Below the pieces are notes generated by a model. It was given only the letters and a program-made list of their open reading frames with translations. It did not search any database and had not been told where the DNA came from. A stretch of 64,000 nt of DNA from JAGDMJ01 sp963809695 (GTDB lineage Bacteria > Bacteroidota > Ignavibacteria > UBA10030 > UBA6906), in contig CAWEKI010000006.1 of the NCBI GenBank assembly GCA_963809695.1, positions 310,001-374,000 on the forward strand, written 5' to 3'. Both the position numbers and the translations under genes were made by a program. Below, piece after piece: positions 51,017 to 59,706 of this stretch. How positions within the stretch are numbered: the first letter of the stretch is position 1; each line of letters opens with the position of its first letter.

Positions 51017-52003
51017 TTATACTGCCCCCACGACAGCATTGATTGCGGCCACGTTCACGATATCTGACACGCTGCACCCTCTCGACAGGTCAAACGCGGG
51101 CTTGCGCAAGCCCTGCACTACCGGTCCAATCGCCTCCGCTCCTCCCATCCTCTGAGCCATCTTGTAGCCGATGTTGCCGGCGTTCAGGTCGGGGAAGATC
51201 AGCACGTTGGCTTTGCCCTCGATGGGGCTGCCTGGAGCTTTCGAGGCTGCCACCTTCGGTACAATGGCGGTGTCCAGCTGCACCTCGCCGTCCACCAGCA
51301 GCTCGGGGCGTTTCTTCTTCAGAAGATCTGTTGCCTGCTGCACCTTTTCAACGAGCGGATGGCTTGCGCTTCCTTTGGTAGAGAAGGAGAGCATGGCAAT
51401 CCTCGGCTCCTCGCCGGTCAGGCGCCGGTGATTGTCGGCCGTGGAGATCCCGATGTCGGCCAATTGCTCCACGGTCGGGTCGGGAACGACCGCGCTATCG
51501 GCGAAGGAGTACGTTTTTTCAGGAAACACCATCAGGAAAAAGCTGGAGACCACAGTAATGTTGTCTGCCAGGCCGATTACCTGAATGCCGGCCCTGAGAA
51601 CATCGCCGGTCGTCGAGAGCGATCCTGCGACGCTGCCATTGGCCAGTCCTTGCCGCACCATCATGGCGCCGAAGAAAAGAGGGTTGCACATTGCCTTCCG
51701 GGCTTCGGCGAACTGGAGCCCCTTGGCTTTGCGGATCTCGCAGAAATCATGGGCAAACTGGTCAAGCTTACCCGAATCCTGCGGATCCATTATCTCGATG
51801 TCATTGATCAGGGTTGCTGCCTTTTCTGCCGTCGCCTTGATAGCTGCTCTGTCACCCACAAGAATCGGGGTGGCGATCTTTTCGTCTTTGAGGATGCGGG
51901 CTGCCTTGATGGCGCGCTCGTCCGTGGCGTCCGGGAGAACGATGGTGCGGTGAATGGACTTTGCTTTAGCAAGTATGTTGGGCATTACATTATTGGGAGT
52001 CAT
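51017..52003 (-). CDS. pta: Phosphate acetyltransferase
   Basis: Pta interconverts acetyl-CoA and acetyl phosphate. The 328-residue protein is the short stand-alone PTA/PTB domain. It shows VLPDATDERAIKAA near the start, GLANGSVAGSLSTTGDVLRAGIQVIG, FADSAVVPDPTVEQLADI, SFSTKGSASHPLVEKV and the C-terminal FPDLNAGNIGYKMAQRM. No acetate kinase gene is in the window. A 258-base gap separates it from miaB on the other strand. Confidence 0.93.
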   Translation of the reverse strand: MTPNNVMPNILAKAKSIHRTIVLPDATDERAIKAARILKDEKIATPILVGDRAAIKATAEKAATLINDIEIMDPQDSGKLDQFAHDFCEIRKAKGLQFAEARKAMCNPLFFGAMMVRQGLANGSVAGSLSTTGDVLRAGIQVIGLADNITVVSSFFLMVFPEKTYSFADSAVVPDPTVEQLADIGISTADNHRRLTGEEPRIAMLSFSTKGSASHPLVEKVQQATDLLKKKRPELLVDGEVQLDTAIVPKVAASKAPGSPIEGKANVLIFPDLNAGNIGYKMAQRMGGAEAIGPVVQGLRKPAFDLSRGCSVSDIVNVAAINAVVGAV

Positions 52004-52261
52004 GTCGGTCGCTGCCTGGCAGTGGGTAAGAAAGGAGTGGAATTCGGTCTAAAGATACAAAAAAAATACGGAGTAGGGAATAGGATCCGGGGGGTCCGAG
52101 CAAGGAAGACCATATGGAGCCAGATCGCTGCAAAGATTAAAGAACCGCTTTCTCCATCGTCTGCCGATTTGTCATTTCTCCTTGATAATGAACCAAAAAT
52201 TGGCTAAATTAAAAAGATTTAACAGAAAGCTAATCTTCTTTGTTTGATTTATTGTCATGAT
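52004..52261. other. Divergent intergenic region pta/miaB
   Basis: The 258 bases contain no gene. The first half has GGATCC/GGTCC-type short repeats; the half near miaB is AT-rich and holds its promoter and a weak AGATT/AATCT hairpin (52215-52235). Confidence 0.5.
52182..52210 (+). promoter_or_regulatory. Sigma-70-like promoter of miaB
   Basis: TTGATA (52182-52187) and TAAATT (52205-52210) are 17 bases apart in an AT-rich stretch. The leader to the ATG at 52262 would be about 45 bases. Confidence 0.6.
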
Positions 52262-53650
52262 ATGGATAGATTTATGCCGCTTCTGAATGAACCTAGCGTA
52301 TCACGCCATTTGAGCCCCCGAAGAGTCTACGTCGAAACATACGGCTGTCAGATGAATGTGGCAGACTCCGAGGTCATAGGTGGGATTCTGCGTGAGCAGG
52401 GATATATCTTCACTCCCGACATCGCTGAGGCAGATGTTGTACTTGTCAACACCTGTGCTGTCCGGGAGAACGCAGAGCAACGGATCTACGGCAGGCTCGG
52501 GCTCTTCAGCAGCTATAAAAGACGGAATCCTGCCCTGGTGGTGGGAATCCTGGGATGCATGGCGGAGCGGCTCAGGACCAGGTTCATGGAGGAGGAAGGA
52601 AACCTCGTGGATCTCGTCGTGGGTCCCGATGAATACCGGAAGATCCCCTCGCTGGTGGAAAGAGCGATGGAAGGGGAGAAAGGGATTGCCGTCCGTCTCT
52701 CGAGGGTCGAGAACTATGACGACATTGTTCCTCTCCGGACTGATGGGATCAGCGCCTGGGTCTCGGTGATGCGTGGATGCGACAAGTTCTGTTCATTCTG
52801 CGTGGTTCCGTTCACGCGTGGACGTGAGCGGAGCCGTCCTTTGAAAAGTGTAGTGGAGGAAGTGGCCGGGCTTGCGGCCCGCGGGTTCAGGGAGGTGACA
52901 CTCCTGGGGCAGAACGTGAACTCGTACCGGGATGAAGCATTTGACTTTGCCGACCTGATGCAGGCGGCGGCGGAAGCAGATCGTACTGTCCGTATCCGGT
53001 TTACCACCTCCCATCCGCAGGATATGTCCGACAGGCTCATCGAGGCTATCGCGGGTAACAAGAACATTTGCAAGTATGTCCATCTGCCGGTGCAATCGGG
53101 TTCGGATCGGATCCTGGCTTTGATGAACCGGACCTACAGTGTGTACCACTACCTGCGCCTGGTGGAAAAGATCCGCACGGCGATCCCGGGAGTCAGCCTG
53201 ACGACGGACATCATTTCCGGCTTCCCCGGGGAGACCCTGGAAGAGCACCAGATGACGGTGGATTTAATCAAGGAAGTCCGTTACGACGGCGCCTACACCT
53301 TCAAGTACTCGGCCCGTGCGAACACAAAGGCCTGGGAGATGTCGGATACAGTATCGGAGGAGGAAAAAGGCAGGCGGGTCTTCGAGATTGCCGAGTTGCA
53401 GCACATGATTTCCCTCGAGCTCAACCAGCGGATGATCGGCACCACGGAGCGAATTCTGATCGAGGGGGCCAGCAGGAAATCACCCGAAGAGTACACCGGG
53501 CGGACAGACGCTAACAAAAGTGTAGTTTTCCCCAAGGCTGGCGAGCAGATCGGGGAGTACCTCGACATACGAATTGAGCGGGCGAACTCGGCGACTCTTT
53601 TCGGCAGGCGGCCAGCCATTAACTTCGATATTACCAATGAGCAGATTTAA
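52262..53650 (+). CDS. miaB: tRNA-2-methylthio-N6-dimethylallyladenosine synthase
   Basis: MiaB adds the methylthio group to i6A37 of tRNAs that read UNN codons. Counting from the ATG at 52262 (462 residues), the N-terminal auxiliary cluster cysteines are Cys29 (ETYGCQMN), Cys65 (VNTCAVREN) and Cys99 (GILGCMAE), and the radical SAM CX3CX2C is Cys173, Cys177 and Cys180 (RGCDKFCSFC). A TRAM domain ends the protein. An in-frame TTG at 52244 would add six residues. It is the first gene of a (+) run. Confidence 0.93.
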   Translation: MDRFMPLLNEPSVSRHLSPRRVYVETYGCQMNVADSEVIGGILREQGYIFTPDIAEADVVLVNTCAVRENAEQRIYGRLGLFSSYKRRNPALVVGILGCMAERLRTRFMEEEGNLVDLVVGPDEYRKIPSLVERAMEGEKGIAVRLSRVENYDDIVPLRTDGISAWVSVMRGCDKFCSFCVVPFTRGRERSRPLKSVVEEVAGLAARGFREVTLLGQNVNSYRDEAFDFADLMQAAAEADRTVRIRFTTSHPQDMSDRLIEAIAGNKNICKYVHLPVQSGSDRILALMNRTYSVYHYLRLVEKIRTAIPGVSLTTDIISGFPGETLEEHQMTVDLIKEVRYDGAYTFKYSARANTKAWEMSDTVSEEEKGRRVFEIAELQHMISLELNQRMIGTTERILIEGASRKSPEEYTGRTDANKSVVFPKAGEQIGEYLDIRIERANSATLFGRRPAINFDITNEQI

Positions 53651-53693
53651 CGTACCGTTACTTCTGCAAAAGTCAATAAGAGGAACAAGCAGC

Positions 53694-54422
53694 ATGAAAC
53701 TCGTTTTGGCTCTCGCACTCTTGATGGCATTTGCCGGCCCAACAGTTGCAGCCCAGGCTAGCGATCCCGACATCAACCAGTACATCGACCGCATCAACAA
53801 CGGGCAGGGCGATGAAGTACGGAATGAAATCCCTTCGCTCCTGGCAAAATATCCGAACAACCCCGGCGTGCTTTACCTCCAGGCGCTCGTGACCTCGGAC
53901 GGCGGGGAAGCGGTGCGGATATATCAAAGCATCGTGGACAATTTCCCGAAGAGTGAGTGGGCGGACGATGCCCTGTACAAAGTCTACCAGTTCTACTATG
54001 CGCTGGGTCTCTACCGGACGGCCGAGCTCAAGATGGATCAGCTCCGCAAAGAGTACCCCACCTCCACGCACTTGAAGAGTTCGGCCGAGCCCGAGACGAA
54101 GGGGCTGGCTGAAGAGCATGTGCAGCCTCCTGCTCCTCCGGTCCAGGATACGGTTGCACGCCCGGTCCAGGAGCCCGCTGCGGCGCCGGCAGTCCGCTTT
54201 GCGCTGCAAGTCGGGGCGTTCACCACGCAGCTGAACGCTGAGAGACAGAAACAGTTCTTTGAACAACTCGGATATCCGGTCGAGGTGCTGAACAAGGTGA
54301 AGGACAACCGGGCGTTGTTCCTGGTCTGGGTTGGCACCTATCCTACGTACGAAGAGGCCAAGGCGAGCGGGGTGGAGATCAAGAAAAAGTACAACGTTGC
54401 TTCCATAGTTATCTCGAGGTAA
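53694..54422 (+). CDS. SPOR-domain protein with TPR-like repeats
   Basis: The 242-residue product has an AGAGGA ribosome site and a signal peptide (MKLVLALALLMAFAGPTVAAQA). Helical TPR-like pairs follow (PNNPGVLYLQALVTSDGGEAVRIYQSIVDNFPKSEWADDALYK), then a proline-rich linker and a SPOR domain (about 165-242, FALQVGAFTTQLNAERQKQFFEQLGYPVEV). SPOR domains bind denuded peptidoglycan strands, often at division sites. The gene ends one base before the next start, so it is coupled to the sigma-54 activator. Confidence 0.8.
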   Translation: MKLVLALALLMAFAGPTVAAQASDPDINQYIDRINNGQGDEVRNEIPSLLAKYPNNPGVLYLQALVTSDGGEAVRIYQSIVDNFPKSEWADDALYKVYQFYYALGLYRTAELKMDQLRKEYPTSTHLKSSAEPETKGLAEEHVQPPAPPVQDTVARPVQEPAAAPAVRFALQVGAFTTQLNAERQKQFFEQLGYPVEVLNKVKDNRALFLVWVGTYPTYEEAKASGVEIKKKYNVASIVISR

Positions 54423-54423
54423 G

Positions 54424-55578
54424 ATGCAGAGTGCGGCCATGAAATCGGATTCGCCCCAGTTTCAGGAGGAGCTTGGCATCCTGGGCGACTCCCTGGAGAT
54501 GCGGAAGATCGTTGAGGTCGTCGAACAGGTGGCGCCGACCGACATCACCGTGCTGATTTCAGGGGAGAGCGGGGTTGGAAAGGAAGTCATTGCGAAGGCC
54601 ATCCACACGGCGAGCCCACGAAGCAAGAAGCCGCTCGTCGCCGTGAACTGCGGGGCGATCCCCGAGGGCATCATCGAGAGCGAACTGTTCGGGCATGAGC
54701 GGGGCTCGTTCACCGGCGCCACAGAACAGCGCAAGGGATATTTCGAGCTTGCCGACGGCAGCACCATCTTCCTTGACGAGATCGGCGAGCTTCCTCTGGC
54801 GGCGCAGGTGAAGTTTCTGCGCGTCCTGGAGAACGGGGAGTTCCAGCGTGTCGGCTCCTCCGTGCAGCGCAGGGTGAACGTCCGGGTCATTGCCGCGACG
54901 AATAAGGACCTGGAGTCGGAGGTGCGGCACGGCCGGTTCCGTGCCGATCTGTTCTTTCGCCTGCGCTCGGTCAACATTCACGTTCCGCCGCTGCGCAAGC
55001 GCACCGAGGACATTCCGGTGTTCTTTCGCCACTTTGCCGAGGAGATTGCCGCGAAGAACAACATCAAGTTTGCCGGCATTTCCGAGGCGGCCATGCAGGT
55101 GCTGCAATCGTACCACTGGCCTGGAAACGTGCGGGAACTGCACAACGCGGTCGAGAGTATGATGGTGCTCGAAGGGGGCAAGTACCTTGATGCCGAGGAT
55201 GTTCGGAAATATTTGAAGGACCTGAGAACGGCCTCTGAGGATCGCAACCTGCCCGTTCCCATGGGGAAAAGTGTCGAGCAGGCCGAACGGGAGTTGATCC
55301 TGCGGGCTTTGCTGGACATCAAGGGGAACATCATCGAACTGAAGAATTTGTTGGCCGAGCAGAGCCAGATGATTCATTCTCCGGGAAGCGGCCGGCAGGA
55401 TGTCGGCTATTCCCGTGAAGTGCAGGACGAGCGCACGCTCTCGTTGCAGGAGATGGAACACAAGTTGATCGCCGAGGCGCTGGACCGGTACAAAGGAAAC
55501 CGCCGCGTGGCTGCGCGGGCGCTCAATATCAGTGAGCGGACACTCTACAGGAAAATCAAAGAATACGGGTTGGGATAG
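54424..55578 (+). CDS. Sigma-54-dependent activator without receiver domain
   Basis: The 384-residue protein is a bacterial enhancer-binding protein. The AAA+ domain covers about 18-245, with Walker A GESGVGKE at 47-54, the L1 loop GSFTGA at 94-99 (usual GAFTGA), Walker B TIFLDEIGE at 114-122 and the R-finger region. A Fis-type HTH is at about 345-383 (VAARALNISERTLYRKIKEYGL). No receiver, GAF or PAS domain precedes the ATPase, so signalling is not evident; control may come from a partner as for PspF. It lies between a SPOR gene and lptE. Confidence 0.9.
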   Translation: MQSAAMKSDSPQFQEELGILGDSLEMRKIVEVVEQVAPTDITVLISGESGVGKEVIAKAIHTASPRSKKPLVAVNCGAIPEGIIESELFGHERGSFTGATEQRKGYFELADGSTIFLDEIGELPLAAQVKFLRVLENGEFQRVGSSVQRRVNVRVIAATNKDLESEVRHGRFRADLFFRLRSVNIHVPPLRKRTEDIPVFFRHFAEEIAAKNNIKFAGISEAAMQVLQSYHWPGNVRELHNAVESMMVLEGGKYLDAEDVRKYLKDLRTASEDRNLPVPMGKSVEQAERELILRALLDIKGNIIELKNLLAEQSQMIHSPGSGRQDVGYSREVQDERTLSLQEMEHKLIAEALDRYKGNRRVAARALNISERTLYRKIKEYGLG

Positions 55579-55581
55579 GCG

Positions 55582-56112
55582 ATGCTCCTTGGTGCGATGC
55601 GCCGCTTCCTTGTAGCGGCCTGGCTGGTAAGCGCCGCAGTCCTGGTAACGGACATTGCGGGGTGCGCCTATTCGTTCACGGGCGCGTCGGTTCCGGCGCA
55701 TCTGAAGACCATCGCCATCCCGCTGGTGGACGACCAGTCCGGATTCGGCGAGCCGGGGTTGCGCGAGCTCTTTACCAACCAGCTCACCAACCTCTTTATC
55801 GCCGATAACAGCCTGGAGGTCGCAGACCGGTCACACGCCGATTCCATTCTGGAAGGCGTCATTACTTCGGTCTCAGATGCCCCGGTTGTGATCCAGCAGG
55901 GAGAACAGGTGAGCAAGCGGCGCATCACGGTCACTGCCCGGTTCGCGTTCCAGGACATGAAGCTTCGAAAGAAAGTCTGGGAAAAGACCTTCTCCAACTG
56001 GGGAGACTATGAGTCCGGCGGCAGCGGGCCGTCACAGCGCCAGGCCGGACTGCAAGAGTCAGTCCGGAAATTGACGGAGGATATTCTTCTGGAAACAGTG
56101 TCGGGCTGGTGA
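55582..56112 (+). CDS. lptE: LptE-family LPS-assembly lipoprotein
   Basis: The 176-residue protein has a lipobox (TDIAGC, Cys28) and an LptE/DUF-like body: GCAYSFTGASVPAHLKTIAIPLVDDQSGFGEPGLRELFTNQLTNLF, then ADSILEGVITSVSDAPVV. LptE plugs LptD in the outer membrane during LPS export. No lptD is in the window. It begins three bases after the sigma-54 activator gene. Confidence 0.8.
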   Translation: MLLGAMRRFLVAAWLVSAAVLVTDIAGCAYSFTGASVPAHLKTIAIPLVDDQSGFGEPGLRELFTNQLTNLFIADNSLEVADRSHADSILEGVITSVSDAPVVIQQGEQVSKRRITVTARFAFQDMKLRKKVWEKTFSNWGDYESGGSGPSQRQAGLQESVRKLTEDILLETVSGW

Positions 56113-56174
56113 TCAGACGGGTCGGCAACACAATTCACTTCGTTTCACAACGTGAGGTACAGTAATCAACCATC

Positions 56175-57644
56175 ATGGAAGAGACCATTCTGTTCGTCTA
56201 TATCTTCTCGCTGACGGTACTGTTTGTCTTTGGCTCGCACGGCTTTATCATGATCTACTATTATCTGAAGTACCGCTCCAGGAAGAGCCCGGCAGTGGGC
56301 GAGATCACCACCTATCCCGTGGTCACCGTGCAGCTCCCCGTCTACAACGAGCTCTATGTCGTCGGCCGCCTCATTGATGCCTCCTGTACCATGGTGTACC
56401 CGAAAGAGAAGCTGGAGATCCAGGTGCTTGACGATTCCACGGATCAGACCGTGGACGTCGTGGCCAGGCACGTCGAAAAGTACAGACGCCAGGGATTCGA
56501 CATCAAGCAGATCCGGCGGACGAACCGGGCCGGCTATAAAGCCGGCGCCCTGAAGGACGGGCTTGCCGTTGCCCGTGGCGAGTTCGTGGCCATCTTCGAC
56601 GCCGATTTCGTGCCGCGCCAGGATTTCCTGCTGAAGACGATCCCGCATTTCATGGCCGACCCCAAGATCGGCATGGTGCAGACCCGCTGGGAACACCTGA
56701 ACGCCGAATACTCGCTGCTGACACGGACCCAGGCGATGGCGCTCGACGGGCACTTTGTCATCGAACAATCGGTGCGGAACAAGGTTGGTTTCTTCATCAA
56801 CTTCAACGGTACCGCAGGTGTCTGGCGGAAATCCTGTATCGAAGACGCGGGGAACTGGCAGGCAGATACCCTTACTGAGGACCTCGACCTGAGCTACCGG
56901 GCACAGCTCCGGGGGTGGCAGTTCAAGTACCTCAACAACGTGACCTCGCCGGCTGAACTTCCCTCTGAAATCAACGCGCTGAAATCCCAGCAGTTCCGGT
57001 GGACCAAGGGTGCCATCGAGACCGCTCGGAAAATCCTCCCGATTGTCTGGAGGTCGAAACTGCCGCTGGGCATCAAGATCCACGCAACGTTCCATCTCAC
57101 GAACAACCTGGTCTTCCCGTTTATCGTCGTCGCAGGAATCCTCAACGTTCCCCTTGTATTCATCAAGCACGCAGGACTGTACGACCCGTACTTCACGTTC
57201 ATGTCGATCTTCGTCTTTGCGTTCCTCGGCTCATTCTTCTTTTATCTGTTCTCCCAGAAGGATGTCTATGCCGACTGGCGCCGCCGGCTCTTTCTCTTCC
57301 CGCTGTTCATGGCAGGCAGCATGGGGTTTGCCGTCAACAACAGCCGGGCTGTGCTGGAAGGGCTCTTCAAGAAAAAGAGCGAATTCGTCCGGACGCCGAA
57401 ATACAGCATCAAAGACAAGAAGGATTCCTGGACGGACAAAAAGTACGTGCCTCTGAAGATCAGTTCCACGGTTGTGATCGAGATCATTCTTGCGGTTTAC
57501 TGCTTGTTTGGTGTTGCATCTTCGCTCTATTTTTTGGAGATTGCAGCTGTACCATTCCAGCTTCTGTTTTTCCTTGGGTTTACGTTCGTCTCCGTTATGT
57601 CATTGAAGCACGCGTGGATTGCACGTCAGGTAGCACCTAAATAA
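56175..57644 (+). CDS. Processive family 2 glycosyltransferase (cellulose-synthase-like)
   Basis: The 489-residue membrane protein has one N-terminal helix (about 8-29) and four or five C-terminal helices from about 300 on. The GT2 catalytic set is Asp86/Asp87 (VLDDSTD), DAD at 142-144, TED at 234-236 and QQFRW at 272-276, which marks processive beta-glycan synthases (cellulose- or mannan-type). No PilZ domain is present. It may synthesise a polysaccharide or glycolipid for the envelope. A TPR gene follows by two bases. Confidence 0.88.
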   Translation: MEETILFVYIFSLTVLFVFGSHGFIMIYYYLKYRSRKSPAVGEITTYPVVTVQLPVYNELYVVGRLIDASCTMVYPKEKLEIQVLDDSTDQTVDVVARHVEKYRRQGFDIKQIRRTNRAGYKAGALKDGLAVARGEFVAIFDADFVPRQDFLLKTIPHFMADPKIGMVQTRWEHLNAEYSLLTRTQAMALDGHFVIEQSVRNKVGFFINFNGTAGVWRKSCIEDAGNWQADTLTEDLDLSYRAQLRGWQFKYLNNVTSPAELPSEINALKSQQFRWTKGAIETARKILPIVWRSKLPLGIKIHATFHLTNNLVFPFIVVAGILNVPLVFIKHAGLYDPYFTFMSIFVFAFLGSFFFYLFSQKDVYADWRRRLFLFPLFMAGSMGFAVNNSRAVLEGLFKKKSEFVRTPKYSIKDKKDSWTDKKYVPLKISSTVVIEIILAVYCLFGVASSLYFLEIAAVPFQLLFFLGFTFVSVMSLKHAWIARQVAPK

Positions 57645-57646
57645 GC

Positions 57647-58333
57647 GTGGACATGAGTATGACCTCTTCTTCAGAAGGCGGGCAGGGCTTCGGGAAGTCG
57701 CCTGAGTTCGCGCGTCATGCGAAGGAGTATCTGGAAAGCGGCCAGGCGCAAAAGGCATTGGAGATCTGCCTTGAAGGAACCGCAGAGTTCCCCTGGTACG
57801 GGACGGGCGCATTGATGCTCGGCAAGTGTTATGACGCGCTCGGACGCACCGTCGAAGCAATGCTTGCCTACCGGCGGACGCTCAAAGCTGTGCCGGACAA
57901 TCCGATGGTGCAGGCACTGCTGAAGAACGCCGAGGAACGCGAGCAGCAGGCGTTCGAGGCCTATGCCGAGAGCCAGGCACGCCTGCTCAAAGCGAAAAAG
58001 GAAAGCACGACCTTCGAAAGCTATATCTCAGAAGGAGGCGAGGAAAGCGAATCGTCGGTGGAATTTCTCCTGCGGCAGCTTCAGGGGGCCAAACGCATCG
58101 TCCCTCTTGTGCCGGACGCGCAGGCAACCGAGGAGCAACCGCCTCCGCTCGAAGCACCGACAACCCGGATTGTGACGGCAACTCTTGCGGAGATTTATGC
58201 CAACCAGGGACAGTACCGGGAAGCGATCAAAGCATACCGGACGCTGCTTGAGCAGCGCCCGGAGGAAGCACACCGCTTCGAGAAACGCCTGGCCGATCTG
58301 GAAGAGCTGGCAAAGATGCAGAAGAATTCATAG
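57647..58333 (+). CDS. TPR-containing protein
   Basis: The frame opens at a GTG at 57647; ATGs at 57653 and 57659 are alternatives. The 228-residue protein is TPR-like throughout: AKEYLESGQAQKALEICLEGTAEFPWYGTGALMLGKCYDALGRTVEAMLAYRRTL, a disordered middle and a last repeat AEIYANQGQYREAIKAYRTLLEQRPEE. No signal peptide is seen. It lies two bases after the processive GT gene, so it may be a scaffold for that enzyme; this is inference. Confidence 0.75.
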   Translation: MDMSMTSSSEGGQGFGKSPEFARHAKEYLESGQAQKALEICLEGTAEFPWYGTGALMLGKCYDALGRTVEAMLAYRRTLKAVPDNPMVQALLKNAEEREQQAFEAYAESQARLLKAKKESTTFESYISEGGEESESSVEFLLRQLQGAKRIVPLVPDAQATEEQPPPLEAPTTRIVTATLAEIYANQGQYREAIKAYRTLLEQRPEEAHRFEKRLADLEELAKMQKNS

Positions 58334-58426
58334 CGTTACCTGCTCACCCACCCATATCACCTTCTTCGCGGGACACCCAAGCGTCGATCACACCCAACAC
58401 CAGTAACAGCCTTTATCGCACTAAAT

Positions 58427-58449
58427 GAAAAGGACCCTGAAAGGGTCCT
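58427..58449 (-). terminator. Rho-independent terminator of rpsT
   Basis: On the minus strand AGGACCCT (58442-58449) pairs with AGGGTCCT (58431-58438) across a three-base loop, followed by TTTTC. It is 28 bases after the rpsT stop. Confidence 0.75.
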
Positions 58450-58476
58450 CGCAGAGACTCGTCTTAGATCAAACAC

Positions 58477-58731
58477 CTATTTGAGGCCATTCACATACTT
58501 GGTGAGTGCCGACTTGTTGTTTGCGGCTTTGTTCCTGTGAATGACACCTCGCGCAGCGAGCTGGTCAAGGAGTTTTACCGTCTTCTGAAGCTCGGGGAGA
58601 GCCTTGTCCTTCTCTTTTGTCGCCCGTACGCGCTTGATCGCGGTCCGCATTCTGGATTTCCACTGGGCATTGTGCTCTGCCTTGCGGCTTGCCTGCCGGG
58701 CTCTCTTCTCTGCCGATTTGTGCTGTGCCAT
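58477..58731 (-). CDS. rpsT: 30S ribosomal protein S20
   Basis: The 84-residue basic protein matches S20: AQHKSAEKRARQASRKAEHN at the start, KSRMRTAIKRVRA and the C-terminal GVIHRNKAANNKSALTKYVNGL. An AGGAAGG ribosome site and a strong promoter lie upstream, and a terminator follows, so it is a monocistronic gene. Confidence 0.96.
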   Translation of the reverse strand: MAQHKSAEKRARQASRKAEHNAQWKSRMRTAIKRVRATKEKDKALPELQKTVKLLDQLAARGVIHRNKAANNKSALTKYVNGLK

Positions 58732-58783
58732 TCAACCTTCCTGTACGATTCACGTAACTTTGATTGCACTTCCGAGGTTTCGA

Positions 58784-58812
58784 ATGATATCAAAAAAAGA
58801 GTTCAAAGTCAA
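58784..58812 (-). promoter_or_regulatory. Sigma-70-like promoter of rpsT
   Basis: On the minus strand TTGACT (58807-58812) and TATCAT (58784-58789) are 17 bases apart, giving a leader of about 45 bases. It stands back to back with the etfB promoter. Confidence 0.65.
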
Positions 58813-58818
58813 CGCACC

Positions 58819-58847
58819 TTGCCTTTTTTGCAGCCGCACCGTATATT
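58819..58847 (+). promoter_or_regulatory. Sigma-70-like promoter of etfBA
   Basis: TTGCCT (58819-58824) and TATATT (58842-58847) are 17 bases apart. Its -35 is only six bases from the -35 of the divergent rpsT promoter. Confidence 0.5.
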
Positions 58848-58906
58848 GACTTTGACTGAAGGTACGGTTCCCATGACGTCGGTAAAAGTCAACAAGCGGA
58901 GGCTGA

Positions 58907-59653
58907 ATGAAGGTCGTTGTTTGCGTCAACCACGTCCCGGATACCGAGACAAAAATCAAAGTTGCCCCGGATAATGTCAGCATCGACAAAACCGGCGTGA
59001 ATTTCATGATGAGCCCTTATGACGAGATCGCCGTGGAAGAAGGCCTGCGCATACGGGACAAGTTCAAGGGGGAAGTCATCGCGATCAGCCTGGGAGGAGA
59101 GCAGAACAAGGAAACGCTGCGGAAGGCACTCGCCATGGGAGTCGATAAAGCCCTTCTCCTGAAGGAGGACGGCGTGCGCGATTCGTTTGCCGTGGCAAAG
59201 GGTCTGGCCGAAGAAATCAAAACCACGTCGCCCGACGTGGTCCTCTTCGGGAAACAGTCGATCGATTATGACGACGCCCAGGTAGGAACCATGGTCGCCG
59301 AGATGCTCGGTCTTCCGTCGGTGGCGGTCGTGGTCAAAATGGATATCCAGGATGGAAAGGTGGTCTGCCAGCGCGAGATTGAAGGGGGACATGAAACCGT
59401 GGAGACAAAGCTGCCCGCCGTTTTCCTGGCCCAGAAAGGGTTGAATGAGCCTCGCTATCCCACGCTCAAAGGAATTATGGCTGCCAAGAACAAGCCCATC
59501 GAGGTCAAGCCGGCCGCTGCGGCCGAAGTGCGCGTGGAGACGGTCCAGATGCGGAAACCGCCGGCCAAAAATCCGGGCAGAATCCTTGGAACGGACAAAA
59601 GCGCTGTTCCGGAGCTGATCCGGCTGTTGCATGAAGAAGCAAAAGTGATATAG
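58907..59653 (+). CDS. etfB: Electron transfer flavoprotein beta subunit
   Basis: EtfB carries the AMP or electron-carrying site of the ETF heterodimer, which accepts electrons from acyl-CoA and other dehydrogenases. The 248-residue protein begins MKVVVCVNHVPDTETKI, has NPYDEIAVEE-like (here SPYDEIAVEEGLR) and the FGKQSIDYDDAQVG motif, and ends with the beta-signature ATRTPGR-like KPPAKNPGRIL. A GGAGG ribosome site precedes it. etfA follows by about 54 bases. Confidence 0.94.
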   Translation: MKVVVCVNHVPDTETKIKVAPDNVSIDKTGVNFMMSPYDEIAVEEGLRIRDKFKGEVIAISLGGEQNKETLRKALAMGVDKALLLKEDGVRDSFAVAKGLAEEIKTTSPDVVLFGKQSIDYDDAQVGTMVAEMLGLPSVAVVVKMDIQDGKVVCQREIEGGHETVETKLPAVFLAQKGLNEPRYPTLKGIMAAKNKPIEVKPAAAAEVRVETVQMRKPPAKNPGRILGTDKSAVPELIRLLHEEAKVI

Positions 59654-59706
59654 AACATGTGGTATGAGATATGTATTCAGACGTCAATAATAGAGAAGCC
59701 ATCCCC

